37,148 bases of DNA, taken from the NCBI GenBank assembly GCA_013286565.1, contig JABDFM010000002.1, positions 63,599 to 100,746 on the forward strand, read 5' to 3'. The position numbers and the translations under genes are program-made. Below the pieces are notes generated by a model that did no database searches, was not told the DNA's origin, and saw nothing but the letters and a program-made list of their open reading frames with translations. Source of the stretch: Bacteroidota bacterium (GTDB lineage Bacteria > Bacteroidota > Bacteroidia > Sphingobacteriales > Sphingobacteriaceae). This document shows, piece after piece, positions 7,426 to 16,135 of the stretch (the stretch's first letter is position 1; every line of letters begins with the position of its first letter).

Positions 7426-8041
7426 TATGGATTACCTTTTTGGTATCAAAAAATTCTTCCTCAAAAAAATCTTTTAAGTGAAATTGCTGAACGGACAGCC
7501 CCGATTCGGCAATTTCTTTTTCAAGGTCGCCGCCTTTCAAATACAAAATACCATTGGGGATGGCATTTTTAGAAGCCTTGTTGAATTTTCCTTTTACCCA
7601 GGGATAAAAGTCTTTTAGCTGTGTTACCGCCCTTGAAACTACAAAATCAAACTTTCCGGGTACCTGTTCGGCTCTTATATGTTCGGCTTTAATATTTTTT
7701 AGCCCGATGGCTTTAGCTACCTCATTTACAACCTTGATCTTTTTGCCAATGGAATCTACCAAATAAAACTGGGTATCAGGAAACATGATTGCCAGCGGCA
7801 AGCCGGGGAAACCACCACCCGTGCCTATATCCAATACCGTTTCGCCGGGCAAAAAAGAAATTACTTTTGCTATACCTAAGGAGTGTAATATATGGCGCTC
7901 AAACAAATACTCGATATCCTTACGGGATATCACATTGATCTGGTCGTTCCAAAATTGATAAAGCTCAGGCAGTTGCCAATATTGCTGCTGTTGTTGCGGG
8001 GTTAGATCGGGGAAATATTTTAAGATCAGATCAGATGTCAT
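7415..8041 (-). CDS. rsmG: 16S rRNA (guanine527-N7)-methyltransferase RsmG
   Basis: A 208-residue class I SAM-dependent methyltransferase. The glycine-rich SAM loop VLDIGTGGGFPGLPLA (about residues 69-84) is the RsmG/GidB signature, followed by the acidic strand end (YLVDSIGKK) and the FDFVVSRAV motif. Length is normal for RsmG. The enzyme methylates N7 of G527 in 16S rRNA (E. coli numbering); in other bacteria its loss gives low-level streptomycin resistance. It overlaps the upstream sigma-factor gene by 11 bp and is the last gene of a three-gene minus-strand operon. Confidence 0.95.
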   Translation of the reverse strand: MTSDLILKYFPDLTPQQQQQYWQLPELYQFWNDQINVISRKDIEYLFERHILHSLGIAKVISFLPGETVLDIGTGGGFPGLPLAIMFPDTQFYLVDSIGKKIKVVNEVAKAIGLKNIKAEHIRAEQVPGKFDFVVSRAVTQLKDFYPWVKGKFNKASKNAIPNGILYLKGGDLEKEIAESGLSVQQFHLKDFFEEEFFDTKKVIHIKQ

Positions 8042-8636
8042 CCCTGTTGAAACGGTTGATGATATTACCGAGCAAGTATCTCGCCCTGAATAGCTGGGCC
8101 TTAACCGTACCCAAAGGCAAATCTAACTGCTGGGCTATTTCTTCATACGATAGTTCATCAAAATAACGCAGGGTGATCAGGTTACGGTAACGTACCGGCA
8201 AACTTTCTATCAGTAACTTTAATTCCTGTGTCTGTTGTTTTTTGATGGATGATTCTTCCGGGTTCAGCACATCAGCTTTTATCTGCAGTGTTTTTTCCTC
8301 CCCTTCATCATCAACCATTCCGTGGATGGACATTGTATTCAATTTTTTTTTCCTGATAAAATCGATACAATTATTTGTCGCAACGCGAAACAACCAGGTA
8401 CTGAAAGCATAATCGGGTTGGTATTTTTCCAGTTTCTCAAATGCCTTAGCAAAGGTTTCTACCGTGAGGTCCATGGCGTCCTCCTTATTGTTAACCATTT
8501 TTAGCGCCATGAAATAGATAGAATCTTTGTACCTGTGCATCAGGTCAGCATAAGCTTTCTGATTTCCTTCGCGTGCTTTAACAACAAGATGAAAATCGTT
8601 TTTAGCGTTTTCGGTAAAATTTGCGTTTACTTCCAC
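8031..8636 (-). CDS. ECF-type sigma-70 family RNA polymerase sigma factor
   Basis: A 201-residue protein with sigma region 2 (about residues 25-95; AFSTWLFRVATNNCIDFIRKKK is typical of region 2.3-2.4) and region 4 (about 140-195; LPVRYRNLITLRYFDELSYEEIAQQL then GTVKAQLFRARYLL, the helix-turn-helix). No anti-sigma gene is adjacent, unlike the FecI/FecR-type pairs common in this phylum. It overlaps the genes on both sides (10 bp with the glycosyltransferase gene, 11 bp with rsmG), so it is probably expressed constitutively with them. Regulon unknown. Confidence 0.92.
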   Translation of the reverse strand: MEVNANFTENAKNDFHLVVKAREGNQKAYADLMHRYKDSIYFMALKMVNNKEDAMDLTVETFAKAFEKLEKYQPDYAFSTWLFRVATNNCIDFIRKKKLNTMSIHGMVDDEGEEKTLQIKADVLNPEESSIKKQQTQELKLLIESLPVRYRNLITLRYFDELSYEEIAQQLDLPLGTVKAQLFRARYLLGNIINRFNRDDI

Positions 8637-9745
8637 TTAGTAGTTTTTATAAATGTTCCGATCAATCCAAAAATATTCAAATAAACATAATAAACAAGGT
8701 CAAAAAGAGGTAAATACCATAATAAATTTTTACCGTCTAATTTTTTGAATACCTTATAATATACTATTACCTGGCAAATCAGTCTGAAAATAAACAAACC
8801 TAATGCCGGCCATGGGTCATAATTTAAAACCAGGCATAATACGAGCAATATATAAAATAAAAACCCACTGAGCGCATCAAAACTTAACATTTTGCGGTGC
8901 TTATTTTTATACAATTTGCCAACGCCCATGTGCCTTTTCTTTTGCCGGTACAATGAAGAGACAGTAGTTTTTGCATCACTAAAAACAAATGAATCCGGGT
9001 GTATCTCAATTGCCGTATTATCCGCATTGGCATTTTGATTTACAAACAAATCATCATCCCCCGACATCACATGCATGTGCGCTGCAAATCCTTTATTTTT
9101 AAAGAACAGTGTTTTAGTATAACCTAAATTACGGCCTATACCCATATACGGATTGCCTGCCAATGCTGTAGACAGGTAATTAATTGCCGTTTTCAGGGTC
9201 TCGAAACGTATAAATGAATTAAGGAAATTCCTGGTCTTATAATAAGGAGAATACCCCAGCACTATCTCGTTAGTGTCAGAAAAATTTGCTGCCATACGGG
9301 CTATCCAATTGGTTGAAGCCGGTTGGCAATCTGCATCGGTAAATAGCAAATATTCGTTTTTTGCTGCTTTTATACCCATGGTGAGCGCGAACTTTTTGCC
9401 GGTTTTAAAACGGTCGTTCTGTGTAACGGTAACAATTTTTAAATCCGGATGTTTCATCTGGATCTCTTTTAGCAGATCCCCAGAATCGTCTACCGAGCAA
9501 TCATTAATTACTACCACCTCAAAATCAGGATAATTTTGCGCTAAAATCAACGGCAAGTTAGCAACCAGGTTCTTTGCCTCATTGCGGGCGCTTATGATCA
9601 CCGAAACAGGAATATTCGCAGGTGTTAACTCATCCGCTGGTTTATAGCCCTTAAGCCTGCTATGATAGCTGATGAGATAATATAGCTGGGCTATAAAACT
9701 TAGAGTTAACAGTATAAATAAAGCATCGGGTAAATAGGCTTCCAA
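8627..9745 (-). CDS. Membrane-anchored family 2 glycosyltransferase
   Basis: A 372-residue protein. One N-terminal membrane helix (about residues 8-27) is followed by a GT-A domain: PVSVIISARNEAKNL at 46-60, NDCSVDDS near 81-88, the metal-binding DxD (D137-A-D139 in FTDADCQP) and GDDDLFVNQ near 230. Several hydrophobic helices follow near the C-terminus (about 290-360). This is the layout of processive or polyprenyl-linked GT2 enzymes acting on nucleotide-sugar donors at the inner membrane. The acceptor and product are not determined by the sequence. First gene of the operon with the sigma factor and rsmG. Confidence 0.88.
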   Translation of the reverse strand: MEAYLPDALFILLTLSFIAQLYYLISYHSRLKGYKPADELTPANIPVSVIISARNEAKNLVANLPLILAQNYPDFEVVVINDCSVDDSGDLLKEIQMKHPDLKIVTVTQNDRFKTGKKFALTMGIKAAKNEYLLFTDADCQPASTNWIARMAANFSDTNEIVLGYSPYYKTRNFLNSFIRFETLKTAINYLSTALAGNPYMGIGRNLGYTKTLFFKNKGFAAHMHVMSGDDDLFVNQNANADNTAIEIHPDSFVFSDAKTTVSSLYRQKKRHMGVGKLYKNKHRKMLSFDALSGFLFYILLVLCLVLNYDPWPALGLFIFRLICQVIVYYKVFKKLDGKNLLWYLPLFDLVYYVYLNIFGLIGTFIKTTKWK

Positions 9746-9816
9746 ATCAGATCAATATATCGCGCAAATTTGTTAAAAATCGGCGAGATATGTTTGTTTA
9801 ATCGTTGTAATGTTGA

Positions 9817-9890
9817 AAAGTTGGAAGGTTGTAACGTTAAATCATATGACCGGAGCTTTTGGTTTTTCAATCAAAAAACTTTCCAACCTT
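9817..9890. repeat. Imperfect inverted repeat upstream of tgt
   Basis: 14-bp arms at 9817-9830 and 9877-9890 match at 12 of 14 positions and are separated by 46 bp. The repeat lies in the divergent gap between the glycosyltransferase operon and tgt. It resembles in composition (TTGGAAGGTT type) the repeats before thyA and holA, but is not the same sequence. Confidence 0.5.
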
Positions 9891-9930
9891 ACAAATTCCA
9901 AGGCACCTCACAACTGTAATCATAAATGAC

Positions 9931-9938
9931 TAATTTTG
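9931..9938 (+). promoter_or_regulatory. Bacteroidota -7 element for tgt
   Basis: TAATTTTG is a perfect match to TAnnTTTG. The start of transcription would fall only about five bases before the ATG at 9948, giving an almost leaderless mRNA. No good -33 TTTG is visible at the right distance. The element overlaps a TTG codon in frame with tgt, which argues against that TTG as start. Confidence 0.55.
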
Positions 9939-9947
9939 CAGCCCGCA

Positions 9948-11078
9948 ATGAAATTTACTTTAACAGCACAGGATAGCCTTTCAAAAGCCCGCGCAGGCGA
10001 GATCACAACGGATCACGGCACTATTCAAACCCCGATATTTATGCCTGTAGGCACTGCAGGCACCGTAAAAGCCGTGCATCAGCGCGAACTTAAGGATGAT
10101 ATTAAGGCCGATATTATCCTGGGCAATACCTATCATTTATACTTAAGGCCGGGTTTGGATACTTTAGAAAAAGCTGGCGGGCTGCACCGTTTTAATGGCT
10201 GGGACAAACCCATTTTAACTGATAGCGGCGGCTACCAGGTTTATTCGCTCACCGAAGTAAGAAAGATCAAAGAAGAGGGCGTTACTTTCCGTTCGCATAT
10301 TGATGGCTCGAAACATTTGTTTACACCTGAAAATGTGATGGATATACAAAGGATCATCGGCGCTGATATAATCATGGCCTTTGATGAATGTACGCCTTAC
10401 CCTTGCGAATATGAATACGCGAGGAAATCAATCGAAATGACCCACCGCTGGCTTAAACGCTGCTGCGAACGTTTTGATAGTACGGAACCAAAATACGGGT
10501 ACAGCCAAACTTTATTCCCCATTGTACAGGGATCGGTATATAAAGATCTGCGCACCAGATCGGCTGAGGTGATCGCTTCGTTTGAACGCGAGGGAAATGC
10601 CATAGGCGGCCTTTCAGTAGGCGAACCTGCCGAAGAAATGTATGCCATGACTGAAATAGTGTGCGATATATTACCGGTGCAAAAACCACGTTATTTAATG
10701 GGTGTAGGCACACCGGTAAACCTGTTGGAAAACATCGCTTTAGGTATAGATATGTTTGATTGCGTGATGCCAACGCGTAACGGCCGTAACGGGATGCTGT
10801 TTACCAAAGAAGGCATTATCAATATCAAAAACGAAAAGTGGAAAAACGATTTTAACCCAATTGAGGCTGATAGCGACTTGTTTGCAGATACTGCCTATAC
10901 AAAAGCTTATCTTCGCCATTTAATACATTCGGGCGAAATGCTTGGCGCACAGATAGCAACGCTGCATAACCTGCATTTTTATTTGTGGCTGGTTAAAGAA
11001 GCACGGAAAAAGATCATCTCGGGTGAGTTTTATGACTGGAAAAAAATTATGGTAAACCGCCTGGGCCAAAGACTATAA
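9948..11078 (+). CDS. tgt: tRNA-guanine (queuine) transglycosylase
   Basis: A 376-residue protein from ATG 9948; a TTG four codons upstream is in frame but overlaps the -7 element, and Tgt proteins usually start MKF. It exchanges G34 of GUN-anticodon tRNAs for a queuosine precursor. Family motifs are present: LTDSGGYQVYSL with the active-site Asp, IIMAFDECTPYP, GGLSVGEP and FDCVMPTRNGRNG with the nucleophilic Asp. The usual zinc ligands CxCxxC near residue 309 are replaced by Ser309, Leu311 and Asp314, although the later His region (LHNLHFYLW) remains. The core is otherwise intact, so it is probably active with a modified or absent zinc site. The stop codon abuts the next start. Confidence 0.95.
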   Translation: MKFTLTAQDSLSKARAGEITTDHGTIQTPIFMPVGTAGTVKAVHQRELKDDIKADIILGNTYHLYLRPGLDTLEKAGGLHRFNGWDKPILTDSGGYQVYSLTEVRKIKEEGVTFRSHIDGSKHLFTPENVMDIQRIIGADIIMAFDECTPYPCEYEYARKSIEMTHRWLKRCCERFDSTEPKYGYSQTLFPIVQGSVYKDLRTRSAEVIASFEREGNAIGGLSVGEPAEEMYAMTEIVCDILPVQKPRYLMGVGTPVNLLENIALGIDMFDCVMPTRNGRNGMLFTKEGIINIKNEKWKNDFNPIEADSDLFADTAYTKAYLRHLIHSGEMLGAQIATLHNLHFYLWLVKEARKKIISGEFYDWKKIMVNRLGQRL

Positions 11079-12179
11079 ATGAGATCAATTATTAACAAAT
11101 ATCTGAGTGTAATTGACCGGTATATCATCAAAAAGTACCTCGGTACTTTTATGTTTACCATGGCCATATTTTCGGTAGTGATGGTAGTGTTTGATATATC
11201 AGAGCACCTGGATAACTTCCTGAAAAAAAATTCCTCGCTGCATGATATCGCTTTCCAGTATTATGCCGGGTTTATTCCTTTTTATCTCAATTATTTATCT
11301 CCGCTTATCAATTTCCTGGCTGTTATTCTTTTTACCGCTAAAATGGCTAATCAGACCGAGATTGTGCCTATTCTGACCTCCAAGGCCAGTTTTTCACGCT
11401 TCTTAAGGCCCTATTTTATATCCGCCACGCTATTATTCATTATCTCCTTTTTTGCAAACGTCTATCTTATCCCATATACCAACAGGCTAAAGGTCGATTT
11501 TGAAAATACGCACTTCAGCGATGCCGACCCTACAAAAAGCGAGGTACACATGCAGTTGGATAAACAGACTTTTGTTTACGTAAAATCGTACCAGGCCGAT
11601 CTGAAAACCGGCTATGAATTTATTTTAGAGAAATTTAACGGTGACGAGCTAAAAGAGAAGATAGTGGCCCAATCCATTGCTTATGATTCTGTAAAACGGA
11701 TCTGGACAATGAGAGTTTTTAGCATCAGACACGTAAACGGGCTAAAAGAAAGCATGTTGTGGCATGGCGTTTCTAAAGATACCACCCTGGATATGCGCCC
11801 CGAAGATTTTGAGCAGCATGATAATCAGTATAGCGCCATGTCAATGAAAGTGCTTAATAAGTCTATTGACAAGGCCCAGTTGCGCGGAACAGGCGAACTT
11901 ACCGATATGCTTTTTGAAAAATATCATCGCTTTGTATATCCTTTATCTACGTATGTACTCACCCTGATCGGGGTTTCTATGTCCTCGCGTAAAGTACGCG
12001 GAGGGATCGGCCTGCCTTTGGGGTTAGGCATTTTATTATGCTTCGCTTACATCGTGGTTGAACGCTTTGCACTGGTATTTTCCGTAAAAGGAGGTGCGCC
12101 GCCGTTAATTTCGGTGTTTATGCCCAATGTAGTATTTGGGGCATTTGGCTATTATTTACTTACAAAAGCGCCTAAATAA
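11079..12179 (+). CDS. LptF/LptG family (YjgP/YjgQ) LPS export permease
   Basis: A 366-residue membrane protein. Helices lie near residues 20-40, 60-85 and 100-125, a periplasmic beta-jellyroll-like domain spans about 135-260, and three more helices occupy the C-terminal quarter (YPLSTYVLTLIGVSMSSRKVRGGIGLPLG is the recognisable family motif). LptF and LptG are the transmembrane halves of the LptB2FG transporter that moves lipopolysaccharide to the outer membrane. The sequence alone does not show which of the two this is. The start codon directly follows the tgt stop, so the genes are co-transcribed; the stop overlaps the next ATG by one base (TAATG). Confidence 0.9.
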   Translation: MRSIINKYLSVIDRYIIKKYLGTFMFTMAIFSVVMVVFDISEHLDNFLKKNSSLHDIAFQYYAGFIPFYLNYLSPLINFLAVILFTAKMANQTEIVPILTSKASFSRFLRPYFISATLLFIISFFANVYLIPYTNRLKVDFENTHFSDADPTKSEVHMQLDKQTFVYVKSYQADLKTGYEFILEKFNGDELKEKIVAQSIAYDSVKRIWTMRVFSIRHVNGLKESMLWHGVSKDTTLDMRPEDFEQHDNQYSAMSMKVLNKSIDKAQLRGTGELTDMLFEKYHRFVYPLSTYVLTLIGVSMSSRKVRGGIGLPLGLGILLCFAYIVVERFALVFSVKGGAPPLISVFMPNVVFGAFGYYLLTKAPK

Positions 12180-13081
12180 TGCCGGAAGAAATTTCACCGG
12201 CTCCTATAAATAAGAACCTGCTGATACTCCATTTCACGGTTTTTATCTGGGGTTTTACTGGTATCTTAGGCAAACTGATCACCATAGCGGCAGTTCAATT
12301 GGTGTGGTATCGCGTGCTTATCGCATCCGTTTCCTTGTTTCTTTATTTCAATTTTAATAAAACGGGCTTAAAAATAAGCCACAATACCTTTTTAAAACTG
12401 GTATTTACAGGCGCACTGGTAGGAGGCCATTGGATATTATTCTTCCTTTCCATTAAGCTATCAACCGTTTCTGTAAGCCTTGTATGCCTCTCCTCCATCA
12501 CTTTATTTACTGCCATTTTTGAACCTTTGATCAATAAAACAAGGATCTCAAAAATGGAGATCGTCGCCGGGTCGCTTATCATAACCGGGATATTGATCAT
12601 ATTCAAATTTGAAACACAATACACTAAGGGTATCATTGCAGGCTTGATAAGCGCGGTATGCGCCAGCCTTTTTTCTATCATTAATTCAAGACAGGTTAAG
12701 AAATATGAAGCCCCCGTTATCGCATTTTACGAGCTCGCCGGGGCGTTTATATGGATCTCCATTTTCCTCGTAGCTACAAATGGGTTCGATAAATCGATGC
12801 TATTGCACCGTGCAGATATTGGCTATCTTTTACTTTTGGGCACCATCTGTACTTCGCTTGCCTACGTGGCGGGGGTATCTGTAATGCGCGAACTTTCGGC
12901 CTTCCGGGTGGCCCTCATCACTAACCTCGAGCCGGTATATGGCATCATTATGTCGTTTGTTTTTTTTGGCGACATGAACAAAATGACGCCCGGTTTCTGG
13001 GTTGGTGCCATCATTATCCTCTCCACCATCTTTCTTTTTCCTGTTGCTCAAAAGCAGATCGTCAAAAGAAAAAACCGTTAA
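12179..13081 (+). CDS. EamA/DMT-family transporter
   Basis: A 300-residue protein composed of about ten hydrophobic helices in two EamA repeats (about residues 12-140 and 152-290). Each repeat has the family pattern of a WG-containing first helix (FIWGFTGILGK) and a last helix rich in small residues (LEPVYGIIMSFVFFGD). Members export small metabolites or amino acids; the substrate cannot be told. Last gene of the tgt-lptF/G-eamA cluster. Confidence 0.9.
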   Translation: MPEEISPAPINKNLLILHFTVFIWGFTGILGKLITIAAVQLVWYRVLIASVSLFLYFNFNKTGLKISHNTFLKLVFTGALVGGHWILFFLSIKLSTVSVSLVCLSSITLFTAIFEPLINKTRISKMEIVAGSLIITGILIIFKFETQYTKGIIAGLISAVCASLFSIINSRQVKKYEAPVIAFYELAGAFIWISIFLVATNGFDKSMLLHRADIGYLLLLGTICTSLAYVAGVSVMRELSAFRVALITNLEPVYGIIMSFVFFGDMNKMTPGFWVGAIIILSTIFLFPVAQKQIVKRKNR

Positions 13082-14009
13082 TATTTTCCCGCACTTTTGT
13101 TTTCGGCCGTACTCGCGGCATAAGAATCCCCGCGCGATCTATCCTGATAGGGTAGGGCAGAGATAACAAAACCTCACTCCTCCAGGCGCATTTTAAGGCC
13201 TTTTAAACGACTATCCATTTTAGCTCTAATAAAGACCCATTTTTATTCCTTCGTGCGAACAGGCGCAAAATCTCAATTTTGCTTAGTGTGTTTAATTTTT
13301 CACGCCCCTGTAACGGGGAAGCCTCGCTTTACTTAATAAAAAGAGCTAATTAGTTTTGTTTATTTCTAATAATTGAAAATATTTAAATAATTTATTTATC
13401 TAATAATCAGATATATATAATACTTATATCAAGTCATTATTTAACGTTTCTTATTTTTTATTTCAATCCAAAAACTAAAAATATTAGTAATTCATAAAAA
13501 TCAGCAGTTTTAACGCTATTAATTAATTAATAATCAAATAATTAAACTTGTTTTTATAAACAAAAAGTTCCCATAGTGCATCTATTCGGCAATTTGATAC
13601 AAGGTGTATTGAAATCATGATACAGCTTTTGTGAAATTTTGAGCAGACACTGATCTTGTATGCGGTTAAAGATTTTTTGAAGAAAATCAGACGCTCTGAG
13701 AGCACCGGATTTCAATAATTATGTGATCAATTTTCTTCAGGCTGGATCAGAGAATTACTGTCAAAGTGAAACCCAGCCTCTCTCCTATTTTTTCTTTATC
13801 AAAATTCGCGTTAGCATAAATCAAAGAAACGACCTCCGGGCTTTGCTTAATTTTTTTGAATGCTTTTTTAAATACGGTCAGAATATATTTTGAAGAGTTA
13901 AAGGAATGCTACTCTCATTTTTTGTAAATTTATATAGGCTTAGGTTTGCCACATTTTCATCTATATTTAAAAACCACATCTTGCAACCACTGTTTAAAAT
14001 AAAATTATC
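13082..14009. other. AT-rich intergenic region without recognised gene
   Basis: About 930 bp with no credible coding frame. The first 250 bp are of normal composition with small hairpins (GCAAAAT/ATTTTGC at 13265-13282; CCCC/GGGG at 13308-13321). Bases 13330-13560 are strongly AT-rich. A perfect -7 element TAGTTTTG lies at 13351-13358 and would drive a transcript into the AT-rich stretch, so a small RNA is possible but unsupported. The last 70 bp hold the likely lapA-like gene promoter. Confidence 0.5.
13941..13948 (+). promoter_or_regulatory. -7 element upstream of the LapA-like gene
   Basis: TAGGTTTG matches TAnnTTTG exactly. A TTTG at 13921-13924 could be the -33 box, with a short 16-bp spacer. 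The leader to ATG 14010 would be about 55 bases. Confidence 0.4.
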
Positions 14010-14288
14010 ATGAGGATAAAAACGATGTTCTTAATTCTCATTACAGTACTGCTAACTGTAGTGATCATGCAAAATACCGATGAGGTACCGTTCAAGCTTT
14101 TGTTTGCCACTTTTCGAATTTCAAAATTGGTGATGCTGCTGGCTGTGGCGGCCGTTGCATTTATTATCGGCGTGTTGGTCGGTCGCCCCGGCAGACCAAA
14201 ATACATTAAGGGCCAGGATGAAGAAATCGAAACTTCAACCAAACCATCGAATACACTAAGCGATGAGGACAGGGATTATATCAGTTAA
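14010..14288 (+). CDS. Small LapA-domain (DUF1049-like) membrane protein
   Basis: A 92-residue protein with two hydrophobic helices (about residues 5-20 and 38-60). The pattern VVIMQNTDEVPFKLLFATFRISKLVMLL between and into helix two is typical of LapA/YciS-like proteins: an Asn-rich turn after helix one, then beta-like residues. The cytoplasmic tail is charged. In E. coli LapA is linked to lipopolysaccharide assembly control; its role in Bacteroidota is undefined. Ends 3 bp before the next ATG, so co-transcribed with the dehydrogenase. Confidence 0.75.
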   Translation: MRIKTMFLILITVLLTVVIMQNTDEVPFKLLFATFRISKLVMLLAVAAVAFIIGVLVGRPGRPKYIKGQDEEIETSTKPSNTLSDEDRDYIS

Positions 14289-14291
14289 ACT

Positions 14292-15179
14292 ATGGAAAAG
14301 AAATTAGGATTTATTGGCCTCGGGAACATGGGCGTTAACATGGCCAAAAATTTAATCGCGGCCGGTTATCATTTACAGGTTTATAACCGCAGTATTGAAA
14401 AAGCTAACGAACTGGATCAATCGTCTATCACCAAATGTAAAACGCCTGCTGAAGCGGCAAAGAATGTGGCAGTAGTTATTACGATGCTGGCGGACGATGA
14501 TGTAGTAATGGAATCTGTAAACGGTAAAGATGGCCTGTTACAAACTTTGCAAAAAGGCGGGCTGCATATCTCCATGAGCACCATCTCGCCAGACGTGGCG
14601 CAAAAAATTTCAGCATTACACAAAAGTTCCGGCAGCAGCTATTTAGCGGCTCCCGTATTTGGCAGGCCGGAAGCGGCGGCGGCAAAAAAACTTTTTATCT
14701 GTGTATCGGGAGATCATAAGTCAAAAGACATAGCCAAACCTATATTGGAATGCATTGGACAAAGTATAGCCGATTTTGGCGAGGATCCCGGCGGCGCTAA
14801 TGTGGTGAAGATAGCAGGGAATTTTATGATCATGTCGTCACTTGAGATCATGGCCGAGGCTTTCACCCTCGCAGAGAAGCACGGACTGGACCGCGCAAAA
14901 GTGGCAGATTTCTTCGGCTCAACAATTTTCAATGCGCCTATTTATCAGAACTACGGCAAGCTCATCGCCAATAAACAATACGAACCCGTGGGATTTAAAG
15001 CCAAATTAGGCTATAAAGACGCACGCCTGGCGTTTAAACTGGCTCAGCAAAGCGAAACCCCCATGCCAATTGGAGTCGCCATACATAACCGCTTATTGAG
15101 TGCTGTAGCCAAAGGTTGGGGCGATCGCGATTGGGTAGAAGCAGTTGGCCGTGGGGTTACCGAAGATGCAGGTATCTGA
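14292..15179 (+). CDS. NAD(P)-dependent beta-hydroxyacid dehydrogenase family oxidoreductase
   Basis: A 295-residue protein. The N-terminal Rossmann motif LGFIGLGNMGVNMAKNLIAAGY (GxGxxG at residues 9-14) is the 3-hydroxyisobutyrate dehydrogenase signature. The substrate-binding stretch near 115-130 (SYLAAPVFGRPEAA) and the catalytic Lys in GGANVVKIAGNFM (about residue 175) are present. The C-terminal all-helical domain is complete. The family reduces or oxidises small beta-hydroxyacids or tartronate semialdehyde and includes imine reductase-like members. The GRPEAA variant and neighbours do not fix the substrate. Confidence 0.88.
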   Translation: MEKKLGFIGLGNMGVNMAKNLIAAGYHLQVYNRSIEKANELDQSSITKCKTPAEAAKNVAVVITMLADDDVVMESVNGKDGLLQTLQKGGLHISMSTISPDVAQKISALHKSSGSSYLAAPVFGRPEAAAAKKLFICVSGDHKSKDIAKPILECIGQSIADFGEDPGGANVVKIAGNFMIMSSLEIMAEAFTLAEKHGLDRAKVADFFGSTIFNAPIYQNYGKLIANKQYEPVGFKAKLGYKDARLAFKLAQQSETPMPIGVAIHNRLLSAVAKGWGDRDWVEAVGRGVTEDAGI

Positions 15180-15259
15180 TTTCGAATTTCGAATGTTCAA
15201 TTTCGGATTTAAAGAATTTACTAAACGAATTTCGAAATTGAACATTCGAAATTCGAAAT
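15179..15259. repeat. 27-bp perfect inverted repeat filling a convergent gap
   Basis: The arms at 15179-15205 and 15233-15259 are exact reverse complements over 27 bp, with a 27-bp spacer. The left arm starts on the last base of the dehydrogenase stop codon and the right arm ends one base before the ispE stop, so the hairpin makes up the whole intergenic region. The arms are built from TTCGAA units. No T-run follows, so it may act as a bidirectional 3'-end structure rather than a classical terminator. Confidence 0.85.
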
Positions 15260-15260
15260 T

Positions 15261-16058
15261 TCAATAAAACACCAAATTGTCCCTTTCCAGCTCTGGAAGG
15301 GCGATTTTTTCATTAAAAATGCCAAAAACAGAGGCCCCACTGCCGCTCATACTGGCGTATACGGCGCCAGCCTCATACAAGGCTGCTTTTACGCCACGGA
15401 TTTCGGGATGATTTTTAAATACGGAGGTCTCAAAATCGTTCTTGATCAGATTTCTCCATTCTTGGATGGGCTCTGCTATCAAATCGTACAACGAATGTTT
15501 TACAGGTGCGGGTTTCACACCCCGGTAAGCCTCACCGGTTGATACATGAGTTGGCGGCATCACCAATACGATCTTGTATTTTGACAGGTCGAGATGGATG
15601 GACTCAAACTGATCGCCTTTTTCAAAAGCGAACAAAGGTTTGTTCTCGATGAAGAAAGCGCAGTCGGCGCCCAATTGCCTTGCGTAGTCCATCATCTGTT
15701 TGGCAGACAATCCCAAATTAAATTGAGTATTCACCAGCTTAATAAAAAACGCGGCATCCGCCGAGCCACCACCAAGCCCCGCCCCTATCGGGATATGCTT
15801 GTGCAGGTATATATTTAAGGGCGGCAGGTCGTAGTCCTTTTTTATTAAGTGATATCCTTTTATGCAAAGATTATCCGCTGTTTCGCCCGGTATATCGAGC
15901 CCGGAGGATTGAAAAGTTAAATGATCACCCGGAATAGCCTCCAGAACATCATGAATAGGCAGCGGGTAAAAAATGGTTTCTATATCATGATACCCATCTG
16001 CACGACGGCCTATAATATTAATACCGATATTGATCTTGGCGTTTGGAAATACGATCAT
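15261..16058 (-). CDS. ispE: 4-diphosphocytidyl-2-C-methyl-D-erythritol kinase IspE
   Basis: A 265-residue GHMP kinase. FPNAKINIGINIIGRRADGYHDIETIFYPL opens the protein as in IspE (the Lys in AKIN and the HDIET region). The ATP loop is PIGAGLGGGSADAAFFI (about residues 91-107), and the C-terminal SGSGASVFGIF is the third GHMP motif. It phosphorylates CDP-methylerythritol in the non-mevalonate isoprenoid pathway. A possible -7 element TATTTTTG (minus strand, 16105-16112) lies about 45 bases upstream of the start. Confidence 0.95.
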   Translation of the reverse strand: MIVFPNAKINIGINIIGRRADGYHDIETIFYPLPIHDVLEAIPGDHLTFQSSGLDIPGETADNLCIKGYHLIKKDYDLPPLNIYLHKHIPIGAGLGGGSADAAFFIKLVNTQFNLGLSAKQMMDYARQLGADCAFFIENKPLFAFEKGDQFESIHLDLSKYKIVLVMPPTHVSTGEAYRGVKPAPVKHSLYDLIAEPIQEWRNLIKNDFETSVFKNHPEIRGVKAALYEAGAVYASMSGSGASVFGIFNEKIALPELERDNLVFY

Positions 16059-16135
16059 GCAGATTGATTAACAAAGGATGTATTTTTGAACATCCGTAGG
16101 ATACCAAAAATAGATTATTTTTCTTTGTAGTGGAA

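Noticed and set aside
9936..9947. TTG start for tgt
   Set aside because: Overlaps the -7 element and family members start at MKF (ATG 9948).
13523..13705. 60-residue minus-strand frame in the AT-rich gap
   Set aside because: No conserved pattern, no promoter; expected by chance at this length.
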